This document shows, piece after piece, positions 1 to 8,452 of a DNA stretch of 64,000 nucleotides (positions are counted from its first letter, which is position 1; each line of letters opens with the position of its first letter). The position numbers and the translations under genes are program-made. Location: contig NZ_JAQSLN010000003.1 in assembly GCF_028649655.1 (NCBI RefSeq), positions 868,001 to 932,000 on the forward strand, written 5' to 3'. The notes below the pieces were generated by a model. It did not search any database and was not told where the DNA came from. It saw only the letters and a program-made list of their open reading frames with translations. Source of the DNA: Halobacteriovorax sp. GB3 (GTDB taxonomy: Bacteria > Bdellovibrionota > Bacteriovoracia > Bacteriovoracales > Bacteriovoracaceae).

Positions 1-473
1 CTTACCCAACGGCGAACATCTGTGTTGTTAATATGAGAAAATTCAATCCCAATTTTTCCACAATAGATTGCTTGCATGTGAGCAACGATATCTTTCAATT
101 TCGAGGGACCTAGTCCAACAAATTCACCAACCATGAAAACAGAGTCTAAGTCTTTTTCAGTTAGGTCGTAATACGAAAGAGAAATTCTTGCATCACGATC
201 TCTTCTTGGACGAATAGGGTTTGTATCAGAAAGAAGATGTCCTCTAGACCTGTAGGCCTGGATTAATCTAAAAACATTAAATTCTTTTCTTAGTTTCGTT
301 TCACTAACTTCACTTGCACCACCTGCTCCAGTATTGGCAGCGAATTCAAATCCTTGAAAGAATTTAAGCCACGAGTGCTCAACCTCTTCAGGGTTTTGTT
401 GATACTGCTCATACAGAGAATCAATGTAAGTAATGTCGGAACTTGATAGATGGGTAAAATCTAGGTTTTTCAT
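1..473 (-). CDS. sucA: 2-oxoglutarate dehydrogenase E1 component, N-terminal part (cut by window edge)
   Basis: I translated this end by eye from the ATG at 473. It gives about 157 residues and runs off the left edge. The N-terminus has the E1o pattern: a short helix YIDSLYEQYQQNPEEVEHSW, then LIQAYRSRGHLLSDTNPI, then HMQAIYCGKIGIEF. In this family these segments form the E1 N-terminal region that docks the E2 core. The enzyme is the thiamine-diphosphate-dependent decarboxylase of the 2-oxoglutarate dehydrogenase complex (TCA cycle, cytoplasm). The catalytic parts lie outside the window, so intactness cannot be judged. The next gene to the right on the same strand, nqrM, ends 172 bases upstream, so sucA probably has its own promoter in 474-645. 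Confidence 0.9.
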   Translation of the reverse strand, partial: MKNLDFTHLSSSDITYIDSLYEQYQQNPEEVEHSWLKFFQGFEFAANTGAGGASEVSETKLRKEFNVFRLIQAYRSRGHLLSDTNPIRPRRDRDARISLSYYDLTEKDLDSVFMVGEFVGLGPSKLKDIVAHMQAIYCGKIGIEFSHINNTDVRRWV

Positions 474-645
474 AGCTGTAAAAATCCGTTTTAGACCGAA
501 GTCTGAGTTATTGAATCAACTTAAAATAAACGCGTAATAATATATTACTAAGTTACCACTTCGTGAAGGATTCTTTTAGGCTAGGAAGATTTATCTAGGT
601 GAAAAGACTTCGCAAAATTTGAGTTCGAAAACACTAAATATTTAG

Positions 646-888
646 CTATTGTTGAACACTAAGTTCAACTTTTCCATCTTCCGTGCACTCAAGCTTAACG
701 CACTCACCCTTTAGTTCTGGGTCTTCGTCACATTCTTCTTTTTTGTCGCAGAACATGCAGTCCTCGCCCATAATTTTTCCAAGTCCACCACAAGAACCTT
801 TGAGTTCTTTTTTAGAAAAAATATAACCGACGGCCATACCGAGACATGTGATTAATAGAACACCGAGTGTAATGATAAAGTATTTCAT
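646..888 (-). CDS. nqrM: Na+-NQR maturation protein NqrM
   Basis: 80 residues: one N-terminal membrane helix (about 3-24), then a Cys-rich cytosolic tail. The family signature GSCGGLG follows the helix, with Cys33, 44, 47 and 53. In known systems NqrM is needed to assemble Na+-NQR, probably by delivering iron for the Cys-ligated site between NqrD and NqrE. Its ATG overlaps the stop of apbE by four bases, so the two are translationally coupled, as in Vibrio-type loci. Two further cysteines (63 and 68) near the C-terminus look additional to the usual set. The structural nqr operon lies 8 kb away rather than adjacent. Confidence 0.92.
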   Translation of the reverse strand: MKYFIITLGVLLITCLGMAVGYIFSKKELKGSCGGLGKIMGEDCMFCDKKEECDEDPELKGECVKLECTEDGKVELSVQQ

Positions 889-1916
889 TGGGCAGACTCC
901 CCTTCAAACATCTTCTTAAATTCGCTTGTCGCTTTAGTAACAAATCCTTCTTCTTTTTGACCATCCAGTCGATAAATAAAATATGCGGCAACCTGTAGTT
1001 TTTCTGCTAATTCAAAGGCCTTCACTGGACCCATGGCCATAAAAGCCGTCGCCCACGCATCGGCCTTCATGCAACTTGACTCATCTACAACGCTCACGCT
1101 TGCCAAAGTATGGCGAGCTGGCTTTCCAGTTTTAAAGTCAATCGTATGCGAGTACTTCTTGCCACCTTCGACAAAGAAGTTTCTATAATCACCTGATGTG
1201 GCCAGGGCCTTATTAGAAATAGGCAGGACTTTTTGATAAGATTCGTGAACAATATCTGGATGCGGAGCTTCAATTGCTATGCGCCAGCTACGTCCTTTCG
1301 TTTGACCACTTGTACGAATCTCTCCACCAATTTCTACCATAAAATTATGGATGCCTTTAGCTAAAAGGTAATCACTGACAGCGTCAACGCCGTAACCTTT
1401 AGCAGAGGCACTTAAATCCACATAAACTTTATCGAGGCTCTTTTTCACGGCCATCTTCTTTGGATCTAATTCAATCTTATCATGACCAACGACGCTCATC
1501 GTACTCTCTAGTTCTTCTTGAGATGGAACCTTTCTCTTTCCATCAGGTCCAAAGCCCCAGAGATTAACTAAAGGTCCAAGAGTTGGATCAAAGCTACCAT
1601 TCGTTTTCTCTGCCACGTCCATAGAGAATGATAGAACGTGAAAGAAGTCTTTGTGAATGGGAAACCAAATATCTTTTTTTGATTGATTTAATTGTGAGAT
1701 CTCTGAAGTTGGAATGTAAGTCGACATCAAAGCGTTGACGTGAACGAGAATTTTGTCGATATCTTGATGAATCTTATTTTGGTCTAGATTACTTTCATTT
1801 GAAGAAAGTTTGACTGAGTAAGTCGTCCCCATTGTCTTGCCTTGAAGGGAGATTTGATTCTCTTTTTGACAAGCAATAAAGCTAAACAAAAAACAAATAA
1901 GAATTAATTTTTTCAT
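885..1916 (-). CDS. apbE: FAD:protein FMN transferase (ApbE), lipoprotein
   Basis: 343 residues. The signal peptide ends in lipobox FIAC, with Cys16 the predicted lipidated residue, so the enzyme should sit in the periplasm on a lipid anchor. ApbE landmarks are MGTTYSVKL near the N-terminus, the HTIDFKTGKPARH segment, and the Asp-containing DAWATAFMAMG metal/FAD site near the C-terminus. ApbE transfers FMN from FAD to Thr/Ser in DgxsgAT sites, and NqrB and NqrC in this window both carry such a site. It overlaps nqrM by four bases and is divergent from the RegB-like kinase. A separate promoter in 1917-2023 is likely because the divergent gap is only 107 bases. Confidence 0.93.
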   Translation of the reverse strand: MKKLILICFLFSFIACQKENQISLQGKTMGTTYSVKLSSNESNLDQNKIHQDIDKILVHVNALMSTYIPTSEISQLNQSKKDIWFPIHKDFFHVLSFSMDVAEKTNGSFDPTLGPLVNLWGFGPDGKRKVPSQEELESTMSVVGHDKIELDPKKMAVKKSLDKVYVDLSASAKGYGVDAVSDYLLAKGIHNFMVEIGGEIRTSGQTKGRSWRIAIEAPHPDIVHESYQKVLPISNKALATSGDYRNFFVEGGKKYSHTIDFKTGKPARHTLASVSVVDESSCMKADAWATAFMAMGPVKAFELAEKLQVAAYFIYRLDGQKEEGFVTKATSEFKKMFEGESAQ

Positions 1917-2023
1917 AACTCTTTATTAACGAAATTGTTACAACAACGCCACCTTGTTTTTACTATTTGCCGCAAATTGTTGCACCCACTATTAAAACGT
2001 GAAAAATCTTGCTACAAAGCCCC

Positions 2024-3289
2024 ATGCTTAAAGAAACTCTGCTTAGCACAAAATGGCTCGATTTCAATTTAGAGAACACAGAAAATGAGGAAAATCCTAA
2101 TCTTTTTCCCCTGATTATTCACGTTCGTTTGCGCTGGCTCATGGGAAGTTTTTTGGCGCTAGTTGCCATGGTTTCAACACTCTTAAAAATTGTCCATTTT
2201 GAGCAGTTTTATAAAGTCATTTTCGTCCTCGCACTTTCATTTCTCATTAATAATATTCAAGAGCAGCAATTGAAATCAAAAGGGACCCTTCTCCTAAGAA
2301 CTCACTTTTGGCAAATTGCATTTGACCTCTTTTGCGCAAGCGTTATTTTTTACTTTCTAGGTGGAAAAGAAAATCCTCTGGCCCCTCTCATTTTATTAAG
2401 TGTCGTCATAGGCCCCCTGTTTCTAGATTTCAAAGAAAGCCTTGTAATCTTGATCATTACTTGGTGGTCACTGTTCTTTCAATCTTATTCCCCCTATTTC
2501 GTAAATCTAGAGGCGGTGGTGAATTTCAGTGATCAGATAGGTCTTATCATCATAGGCACTCTTATCTGGTCAATTATGTGCTGGCTCTCCTACGCTCTAA
2601 GACAAATGCTTTTGCGACTCTTGGCCATTAAAGCGCAAAACCAAAAACTTGATAAATTAAAGGCCCTTGGAGCCCTCTCTGCTGGCTTTTGCCATGAATT
2701 GGCCACGCCTTTTGGAACAATGAATTTTTGCCTTAAAAGAATGAATGAAAATCGATCCACAGAAAAGGATCTAGAGATACTTAATGCGGCATTCAATCAA
2801 TGCCAAAATTCACTTCGCTCCATGCTTGAGATGAATTCAAATGAAGATCAAAAGATTTTAAGCCCTCTTTCTCTTAAAAGTTTTTGTGAGTCTCTTTTGC
2901 AAGAAGTTTGCCCTAGCGATTTTCACTATAAAATCCACTCTTCACTCAATGAAAAGGTTCCACTGCCAAAAGTTCCTTTTAGTAATTGTCTCATCGACTT
3001 AATTGAAAATTCCTTGGAAGCCAAGGCCACTCAAATTGAGATTGAAATTGGTAGTAAAGCTCCGTTTGTTTTTATGAACATTCAAGATAACGGACAAACA
3101 ATAAGTGACTATATTATTGAAAATCTCGGAGAACCTTTCAATACGAATAAAAAAATGGGTACTGGAATTGGTCTCTATAATGCAAGTCTTCTCATGGAAA
3201 CTCTGGGGGGAGATCTAAAGATTTCAAAAAATAAAACAGGTGGCACGTGTATTCATCTCAAGTTTTTAAGAGAAAGGAATTTTCAATGA
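2024..3289 (+). CDS. RegB/PrrB/ActS-like redox sensor histidine kinase
   Basis: I use the ATG at 2024 (421 residues); an upstream in-frame TTG at 2009 is possible. No clear Shine-Dalgarno is visible at either. Several membrane helices fill about residues 30-195. Between them is GGKENPL (about 113-119), matching the GGxxNPF loop that binds ubiquinone in RegB. The H-box GFCHELATPFGT (phospho-accepting His about 224) has the RegB-type HELxTP form and a Cys next to the His. The ATP-binding domain follows with an N-box (LIENSLEA), DNG and a GTGIGLYN glycine loop. The stop overlaps the regulator start as ATGA. In the known family, oxidised quinone represses kinase activity and the pair controls respiratory genes. 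Adjacency to apbE-nqrM fits that role. Confidence 0.82.
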   Translation: MLKETLLSTKWLDFNLENTENEENPNLFPLIIHVRLRWLMGSFLALVAMVSTLLKIVHFEQFYKVIFVLALSFLINNIQEQQLKSKGTLLLRTHFWQIAFDLFCASVIFYFLGGKENPLAPLILLSVVIGPLFLDFKESLVILIITWWSLFFQSYSPYFVNLEAVVNFSDQIGLIIIGTLIWSIMCWLSYALRQMLLRLLAIKAQNQKLDKLKALGALSAGFCHELATPFGTMNFCLKRMNENRSTEKDLEILNAAFNQCQNSLRSMLEMNSNEDQKILSPLSLKSFCESLLQEVCPSDFHYKIHSSLNEKVPLPKVPFSNCLIDLIENSLEAKATQIEIEIGSKAPFVFMNIQDNGQTISDYIIENLGEPFNTNKKMGTGIGLYNASLLMETLGGDLKISKNKTGGTCIHLKFLRERNFQ

Positions 3290-3801
3290 ATGTCCTCATT
3301 ATAGAAGACGATAAAAACTTCGCAACAATGCTTAAAATGGAACTCGAATTCAAAGAAGTCCAATGCACTCATATAACTTCTCCTCAATCCATTGATCAAC
3401 TCAAAGACCAATTTGATGCTATTATTCTCGACCAAAGACTTGAAAGTGAAAATGGACTCGACTCTATTGAAACATTAAAGTTGCGATGGCCTAATGCTCG
3501 ACTCATTATTTTAACCGGTCATGGAAGTATTAGCTCCACTGTCAGTGCCATCAAATGTGGAGCAGATGATTATCTCATTAAACCTGTTGATATCGACTGC
3601 CTGTATGCTCATCTAAAAGGGAATCAAGAAGAAGTTCAAAAGGCCCTAGAAGAAACTGACATGTCTCTTTATCGAAAAGAAAGAGAACATATTGAATATG
3701 TTTTAAAACAATGTGAAGGCAATATTACAAAGGCCGCTAAAATGCTTGGTCTCCATCGTCAAAGTCTGCAAAGAAAACTGAGAAAATATACACCGAAATA
3801 A
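3286..3801 (+). CDS. RegA/PrrA/ActR-like response regulator
   Basis: 171 residues from the ATG at 3286, which overlaps the kinase stop (ATGA) and has AAGGAA just upstream. A longer reading frame from 3247 lacks such a site and adds residues not expected for the family. The receiver domain has the acidic pair IIEDD near the N-terminus, the phospho-Asp in IILDQRL, the Thr of LTGHG and the Lys of LIKPVD. The C-terminus has the compact Fis-type helix-turn-helix of RegA: a VLKQCEGNITKAAKMLGLHR segment followed by QSLQRKLRKY. RegA proteins bind DNA directly after phosphorylation. Coupling to the sensor gene makes a cognate pair nearly certain. Targets cannot be read from the window. Confidence 0.87.
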   Translation: MNVLIIEDDKNFATMLKMELEFKEVQCTHITSPQSIDQLKDQFDAIILDQRLESENGLDSIETLKLRWPNARLIILTGHGSISSTVSAIKCGADDYLIKPVDIDCLYAHLKGNQEEVQKALEETDMSLYRKEREHIEYVLKQCEGNITKAAKMLGLHRQSLQRKLRKYTPK

Positions 3802-3832
3802 AAAGTGCTAGAGTTGGCATTTCTCTAGCACT
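3796..3832 (-). terminator. Intrinsic terminator for the gene ending at 3846
   Basis: A perfect 10-bp inverted repeat, AGTGCTAGAG / CTCTAGCACT (3804-3813 and 3823-3832), is followed on the minus strand by TTTTATTT. It overlaps the regulator stop codon on the other strand. On the plus strand no T-run follows, so it serves mainly the minus-strand gene. Confidence 0.65.
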
Positions 3833-3845
3833 CTCTTGAAGGGAG

Positions 3846-4394
3846 TTATCTTGGACTAGCATTGATTAGATTGACACATTCCCAATCTTTTTCACTAAAC
3901 CAAGATAGAGTGTGAAGTTTTGCCCTAGAAAGGGTCTTCTCTTTTGCACTGAAGCTTAAAAAGAAATGTTGCTGCTGACCCTTTGCTTTAACTTCTGCAC
4001 TAAAGATTTGATTGTATAAATGAGTTGTATCTTCACCATGAATATCGACATCAAAATATCTATCATCACGAAACTCTAAATTTCTTTCTGCACATGTCTT
4101 TACATGAGGGTATTGTGCTTCATGATAATTTGTTATTCGAGAATAGAGAGTTACATCTTCTTTGTAATGCTTCTCATTTTTTGAAGTGAAGCCAATACGT
4201 GCTGTAATTTGATGACAATGCCTCCCTTTAGATTCTAGGGGAAGTATTTGCTTAACTTGAACATAACATGAAGCTCCCGTAGGTTTTCCCATATAGAGTT
4301 CTCTACCAAGGTAGATCTCTTCTTCATTAAGATTTATAAGTTGTGCCTGTGCCCCAATATTTAGGCCTAAGAAAATAAGTGTGATCCATTTCAT
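3846..4394 (-). CDS. Secreted hypothetical protein
   Basis: 182 residues with a clear signal peptide ending near GAQAQ (cleavage about residue 17). I do not recognise the family. The mature part is mixed alpha/beta by eye, has four cysteines that could form two periplasmic disulfides, and no membrane segment after the signal. GAGGAGAAAAAA stands just before the ATG. It is convergent with the RegA-like gene and shares the hairpin between them. Periplasmic or extracellular location is inferred from the signal peptide only. Confidence 0.6.
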   Translation of the reverse strand: MKWITLIFLGLNIGAQAQLINLNEEEIYLGRELYMGKPTGASCYVQVKQILPLESKGRHCHQITARIGFTSKNEKHYKEDVTLYSRITNYHEAQYPHVKTCAERNLEFRDDRYFDVDIHGEDTTHLYNQIFSAEVKAKGQQQHFFLSFSAKEKTLSRAKLHTLSWFSEKDWECVNLINASPR

Positions 4395-4467
4395 TTTTTT
4401 CTCCTCGTTTAATTCGAAAAGAAAATAGTTGAAGTTAATCTTTTTGATAATGCATCAGATTGTTGCG

Positions 4468-4923
4468 CTATGAAGTTTTATACGCAACGTAAGTGGCCTG
4501 TGCCTTTAATTGGACTTCACCATCTTTTTCAACAAACGTCTCAACTTCTAAACGGGCCTTTCCCTTTCTCTTTAATATAGAAAGAAATTGAATGAGAGAA
4601 CTCTTAGCAATTGAGCGTGCTTCAATATCATTTTTAACAGGGCGCAAGTACTGACAAGAATAGTCTTTAATCACTAGGACGTAATCTTTCCCCCAGTCCT
4701 TTCCAAGACCATCTTCTAAGGCCATAAAAGTCATAGAATAGCCAGAGACAATGGCGGCCATGGCAAGAGAACCTCCGAAGGCGCTACCATGATGGTTGAG
4801 ATTTTTAGAGAGAGGGCAGCTTAAACGAAGTTCATTATTTTGCCATGACAGGAGTTTGAAATCGAGATTCTTTGTCATTTCAATCTTATCTTTGATTTGA
4901 TTTTCAATCTGATTAAGTCTCAT
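4468..4923 (-). CDS. YiiD C-terminal-type putative thioesterase (hotdog fold)
   Basis: 151 residues, no signal peptide. The central segment PLSKNLNHHGSAFGGSL matches the hotdog helix region of the YiiD C-terminal thioesterase family (TIGR02447-like): Asn-rich turn, HG, then FGGS at the start of the long helix. After it comes a strand pattern ending with the RPV turn typical of the family. These proteins are presumed acyl-CoA thioesterases, but substrates are unknown. Unlike E. coli YiiD there is no N-terminal acetyltransferase domain. GAGGAGTATCTT precedes the ATG. The gene stands alone. Confidence 0.72.
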   Translation of the reverse strand: MRLNQIENQIKDKIEMTKNLDFKLLSWQNNELRLSCPLSKNLNHHGSAFGGSLAMAAIVSGYSMTFMALEDGLGKDWGKDYVLVIKDYSCQYLRPVKNDIEARSIAKSSLIQFLSILKRKGKARLEVETFVEKDGEVQLKAQATYVAYKTS

Positions 4924-5012
4924 AAGATACTCCTCAACTTGGCATAGGACTTGTTATTACTTAGTAAAATGATAAACGATATTAAAGACTTATGACAATG
5001 AATTGATCTTAA

Positions 5013-5028
5013 AATTGATTAATCAATT
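5013..5028. promoter_or_regulatory. 16-bp perfect palindrome upstream of the kinase-like gene
   Basis: AATTGATTAATCAATT is self-complementary and directly abuts a TTGACA hexamer (5027-5032). The core TTGATTAATCAA resembles an FNR/CRP-type half-site pair but with 2 instead of 4 spacer bases. It is a possible operator for the gene at 5053; the binding factor is unknown. Confidence 0.3.
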
Positions 5029-5052
5029 GACAGTGAACAAATTAATAAACAA

Positions 5053-5832
5053 ATGATAAAAAGATTTTCTTTATTCCTATTTTTAATCCTCATCAATCAG
5101 CAAGGCCTTGCTAATTGTTTTGAGACTCTGACTTTCTTCGACTCAAATATCAAAGAGGTGTTCACTTATTCGAGAGAAGACTCTGCAGGAAGAGCGAAAC
5201 GAATCACTCTTAAAGATGGAACAATGGGAATCTATAAGAATGAATCGAATTTCCACACTTTTATAGAAGCTGAAGTTCTGGCCTATGAACTCTCTAAGCT
5301 ATTTGATTTCATTACAATTCCTAAAACCAGATTCGTTCATATGCTCGAAGAAAAAGGAAGTTTCCAGGACTTTATAGTGGCGGACCCTATAGAAAATGCA
5401 AATCAAATCAGTGAACTTGAATGGGCCTACCTTAGGGCCTTCGATCATCTCATTGACAATCACGATCGCCACATAGGGAATTTACTTAGAAAGAAAAATG
5501 GTGATTTAATTCTTATCGATCACTCCAAAGCTTTCGGAGGAAAAGAGATTTTAAGTATTAGTTCTCCCGACAATGCCCTTCCAGACTTTCTCTTTGTTAA
5601 AGACAAATTAGATCAACTCACTGGCCTGGACAAAATTCGTGTTGATGAGTACTTCCAGTTTTTTTCAACAAAAGAAGGTAAAACTTTTATGGAAGTGGCC
5701 TCAAACATAGAACATTTAAAGGGAGAAATTATAGAGGAATTAATTGGTGTAAGAAAATACCGTGAACTTATTTATCGTCGAGATAATATGATGAAGTTCT
5801 ATCAAGCTTATAAAGAAAAAAAGGGCCAATAG
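5053..5832 (+). CDS. Secreted protein-kinase-like protein (PI3/4-kinase/HipA-type catalytic loop)
   Basis: 259 residues with a signal peptide (about 1-20, ending QGLANC). Residues 137-145 (HDRHIGNLL) and 154-162 (LIDHSKAFG) reproduce the catalytic loop DRHxGN and metal-binding IDxxxAF of PI3/4-kinase-like and HipA-like kinases. Upstream, GTMGIYKNE and an acidic EAEVLAYEL helix fit the ATP-binding lobe and the Lys/Glu pair. It is much smaller than HipA, and the export signal makes a periplasmic or secreted kinase likely. No Shine-Dalgarno is visible before the ATG. The 3' end overlaps a terminator belonging to the converging FKBP gene. Substrate is unknown; a non-kinase member of the fold is possible. 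Confidence 0.6.
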   Translation: MIKRFSLFLFLILINQQGLANCFETLTFFDSNIKEVFTYSREDSAGRAKRITLKDGTMGIYKNESNFHTFIEAEVLAYELSKLFDFITIPKTRFVHMLEEKGSFQDFIVADPIENANQISELEWAYLRAFDHLIDNHDRHIGNLLRKKNGDLILIDHSKAFGGKEILSISSPDNALPDFLFVKDKLDQLTGLDKIRVDEYFQFFSTKEGKTFMEVASNIEHLKGEIIEELIGVRKYRELIYRRDNMMKFYQAYKEKKGQ

Positions 5833-5836
5833 GCCC
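5816..5836 (-). terminator. Intrinsic terminator of the FKBP gene
   Basis: On the minus strand GGGCC-TATT-GGCCC is followed by seven Ts. The hairpin overlaps the stop codon of the converging gene ending at 5832. Confidence 0.75.
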
Positions 5837-5842
5837 CTTCAA

Positions 5843-6457
5843 TTATTGTACTTCTAAAAGTTCAACTTCAAAAATAAGTGCTTGGTTTGGACCAATTGCA
5901 GGAGGAGCTCCAGCTTGTCCATAAGCAAGTTCAGCAGGAATAAAAAGTTGCCACTTGGCCCCTTCTCCCATAAGTTGAAGAGCTTCCGTCCAACCAGCGA
6001 TCACGCGGTTAACTGGAAATGTTGCCGGTTGTCCTCTTTGAACAGAAGAATCAAAAACAACACCATTAATTAGCTTACCTTCGTAGTGAGCAACAACTGA
6101 GTTTTCACCCGTTGGCTTTTTTCCTGTTCCCTCTGTAAGAACACGGTATTGAAGACCACTTTCTAGAGTTACAACACCTTCGTTAGAAGCATTTTCAGCT
6201 AGAAAAGCAAGTGACTCTTCTAAGTTGATCTCTGCTGCTTTTTGCATACGCTCTTGCTCTTGAGCCTGCATATGTGCTTGGAAAGCTTGCATTACTTCAG
6301 TAATTTCTCCACTCTCCATTTTAATTTGTTCACCGTTAAAAGCTTCTCTAAATGATTGAAGAAATGCTTCAAGATTAATATCAACACCTTGATTTTTGAA
6401 ATCAGCACCAATTTGCTGACCAAGGATATAACTGACTTTTTCCCAGTTAACACTCAT
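5843..6457 (-). CDS. fklB: FKBP-type peptidyl-prolyl cis-trans isomerase, FklB-like
   Basis: 204 residues, no signal peptide, so cytoplasmic. Residues 1-95 form the helical N-terminal dimerisation region seen in FklB/FkpA/Mip (VSYILGQQIGADFKNQGVDI). Residues about 100-204 are the FKBP domain, with NSVVAHYEGKLINGVVFDSS, the VIAGWTEAL loop, LFIPAELAYG and a C-terminal IFEVELLEV strand, including the Trp, Tyr and Phe that line the proline pocket. GAGGAGTTTAT precedes the ATG. It catalyses prolyl isomerisation and often acts as a chaperone. It stands alone on its strand, ending in the hairpin at 5816-5836. Confidence 0.93.
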   Translation of the reverse strand: MSVNWEKVSYILGQQIGADFKNQGVDINLEAFLQSFREAFNGEQIKMESGEITEVMQAFQAHMQAQEQERMQKAAEINLEESLAFLAENASNEGVVTLESGLQYRVLTEGTGKKPTGENSVVAHYEGKLINGVVFDSSVQRGQPATFPVNRVIAGWTEALQLMGEGAKWQLFIPAELAYGQAGAPPAIGPNQALIFEVELLEVQ

Positions 6458-6608
6458 ATAAACTCCTCATTTTTAATAAAGCGCCATTCTAGCTATCAAA
6501 GAGTCATAAAGCAAATGACTAACTTTTTGACGCCCTATGAAGAAAAGACATAAGCGGTCAAAAGAGGGTCAATATCTGGCAAAATAAAGGAAATCATTAA
6601 GGAGACCT

Positions 6609-7217
6609 ATGAAAAAGTTATTTCTAACAACACTTCTTGTTTTATCTATTCCCTCGCAAGCAAGTCTTCTGGACTTAATCGATCAGCATCCTACACTAGG
6701 GCGCGTTGTTGAGAATATGGGTCAAATCCAACTTGGAAAGAAAGACTACAAGGTCACAATTGTTGAAGAGAATACAAAAGAGCAATGTGTTGAACTCTTT
6801 CAAAAGGCAAAAGAAGATCAAATTAAATTAGAAACATACAAGCTCTTGAGCCCAGGAACGCTTACAGGAAGAATTTCTAGACATGACATTGAGGGAAATT
6901 ACTCAGAGCACTTTAATGGATATACACAAGACAATTTTGGAATTGAGCTCCTAAGAGGTCTCTCTAAAAAAGCTCAGGTTAATCTCAACTCTTTCAATGA
7001 TAATCACATTCCTCACGCCGCCTCTGGCTGTAAAGAACTGGCAAAAATTGAGCGTGTTGATCTCGTAGAGTTCAATGGGAAGAAGTGCAGATCAGTTCTT
7101 ATGAATCTTGAAAATAATGAATACAAAGTTCTCTTTTGCGAGAAGTCAGACTCGATTCTAACTGATTTTCTCGACCTCGAAGCGAAAATTCTAAAAAGTT
7201 ATAGCTTAGAAAATTAA
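6609..7217 (+). CDS. Secreted hypothetical protein
   Basis: 202 residues beginning with a signal peptide (to about residue 18, SQAS). AAGGAGACCT precedes the ATG. I do not recognise a family. There is no later membrane segment; cysteines occur at CVELF, SGCKEL, GKKCRS and VLFCEK and could form disulfides. The gene converges on the M14-neighbourhood-unrelated secreted gene that ends at 7214, sharing four bases, with no terminator space between them. Confidence 0.6.
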   Translation: MKKLFLTTLLVLSIPSQASLLDLIDQHPTLGRVVENMGQIQLGKKDYKVTIVEENTKEQCVELFQKAKEDQIKLETYKLLSPGTLTGRISRHDIEGNYSEHFNGYTQDNFGIELLRGLSKKAQVNLNSFNDNHIPHAASGCKELAKIERVDLVEFNGKKCRSVLMNLENNEYKVLFCEKSDSILTDFLDLEAKILKSYSLEN

Positions 7218-8452
7218 AACTCTTTCACATAATTTAATTCTAAACGGTCACTACTTCTTTTTCTAAAATAGTAGTGATCGTATTCACTCATCGAACTTAA
7301 AACTTTTACAAAGGCAACTTTAAAGAGACCAAGTTTCGAATTATAACGAATCGATGGCCCAAGCGAGATGAGACTCTTCCTTGCCTGCTCAGCTAGACGA
7401 GTAGATATCTCCCCTTTAATCCCAAACGAAAAATTCATTTGATATAGGTAATAAACTTTTCCAGACAAAGAGAGTTCATTATCAATGTCTTCCTGTCCTG
7501 TATTATGGGCGAGAGTGTAGGACAGTTGATTTTCACCATAGAATGAGTTTTTAATACCACTAAAGTGAAATAAGAATTTCGTTTCATCTCGTCCAAGAAT
7601 TGGATGAAGCGCCTTATTTCGATCAATAAGAGAGAGAGAATGGAGAATTTCAAAAGTTGATCTCAAAGCATTTGATCGCTTTACCAGACGTCCACCAATA
7701 AGAAGGCGCGAAATTTCAACTTCACTATTCTTATTCAAAATTTCAAGCCCCCCCATGGCCTCGACAGTGTATTGATCAAGGAAACTTGAAGGTCGAAGTG
7801 TCACTTGAAACTCATGAGAGAAGTCGTGATTATTTTCAGCGTATCGATTATTTAAAAGAGCATCTAGTGAATATTCTAAAATAAGATTCTTACTCACTCT
7901 TCCCTCTTGCTCATCAAAGTGAACTCCCTTGAGATAAGTATAGAGTTGGTCATGATTAGCTTTTGGATCAGTCAGCTCGATCGTAATTTCACTAACAATT
8001 TGCTCATTCTCTCTAATCTCCTTTGGAAGAGAACGATGAAGGGCCTCATGAATATGCAGCGCAATCAGTTGTTCTTTTTTTAATGATAGAGAAATCGGGA
8101 AAAACCTTGTGGCCGCATAGGCCCTTGGAAAAGTACGAGCGTAAATAAGCTTCTTAGAATTAGCATGAAATGCACCAAGTTCCTCTAAGCGAGCCGTTTC
8201 TAAATTAGATCTAGTGAGATAAATTCTTGTATGGGCCAGTTCATCAATCAAATGCCCTAAAAGTGGAAGTCCTCTTGTGTTAAGAGACTTAAGAAGCTCT
8301 AGCGCAAGCTCTCTTGTCTCTAAAAGAACCCCTTCTTTAACTTCTACAAATCCAGATAAATCACTGCCATCATCGCCATTACCAACCTTTGTAGGAAGAG
8401 CAAAAGAATTAACTTGAACCATTAAAACTAACAACATTACAACTTTTTTCAT
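7214..8452 (-). CDS. Secreted hypothetical protein with HEALH metal-site-like motif
   Basis: 412 residues with a signal peptide (about 1-18, cleaving after SFA). Residues near 148-158 read LIALHIHEALHRSLP, an HExxH-like arrangement (HEALH) followed by a conserved-looking EQIVSEI helix. This could be a zinc site, but the rest does not match a metalloprotease family I know. The C-terminal half alternates polar and apolar residues and may be a small barrel. Its ATG overlaps the stop of the TIGR02147 gene by four bases, so it is the coupled downstream partner of that regulator. In Bdellovibrio-type genomes, TIGR02147 genes are often followed by secreted hypothetical genes. Function is not assignable. 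Confidence 0.6.
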   Translation of the reverse strand: MKKVVMLLVLMVQVNSFALPTKVGNGDDGSDLSGFVEVKEGVLLETRELALELLKSLNTRGLPLLGHLIDELAHTRIYLTRSNLETARLEELGAFHANSKKLIYARTFPRAYAATRFFPISLSLKKEQLIALHIHEALHRSLPKEIRENEQIVSEITIELTDPKANHDQLYTYLKGVHFDEQEGRVSKNLILEYSLDALLNNRYAENNHDFSHEFQVTLRPSSFLDQYTVEAMGGLEILNKNSEVEISRLLIGGRLVKRSNALRSTFEILHSLSLIDRNKALHPILGRDETKFLFHFSGIKNSFYGENQLSYTLAHNTGQEDIDNELSLSGKVYYLYQMNFSFGIKGEISTRLAEQARKSLISLGPSIRYNSKLGLFKVAFVKVLSSMSEYDHYYFRKRSSDRLELNYVKEF

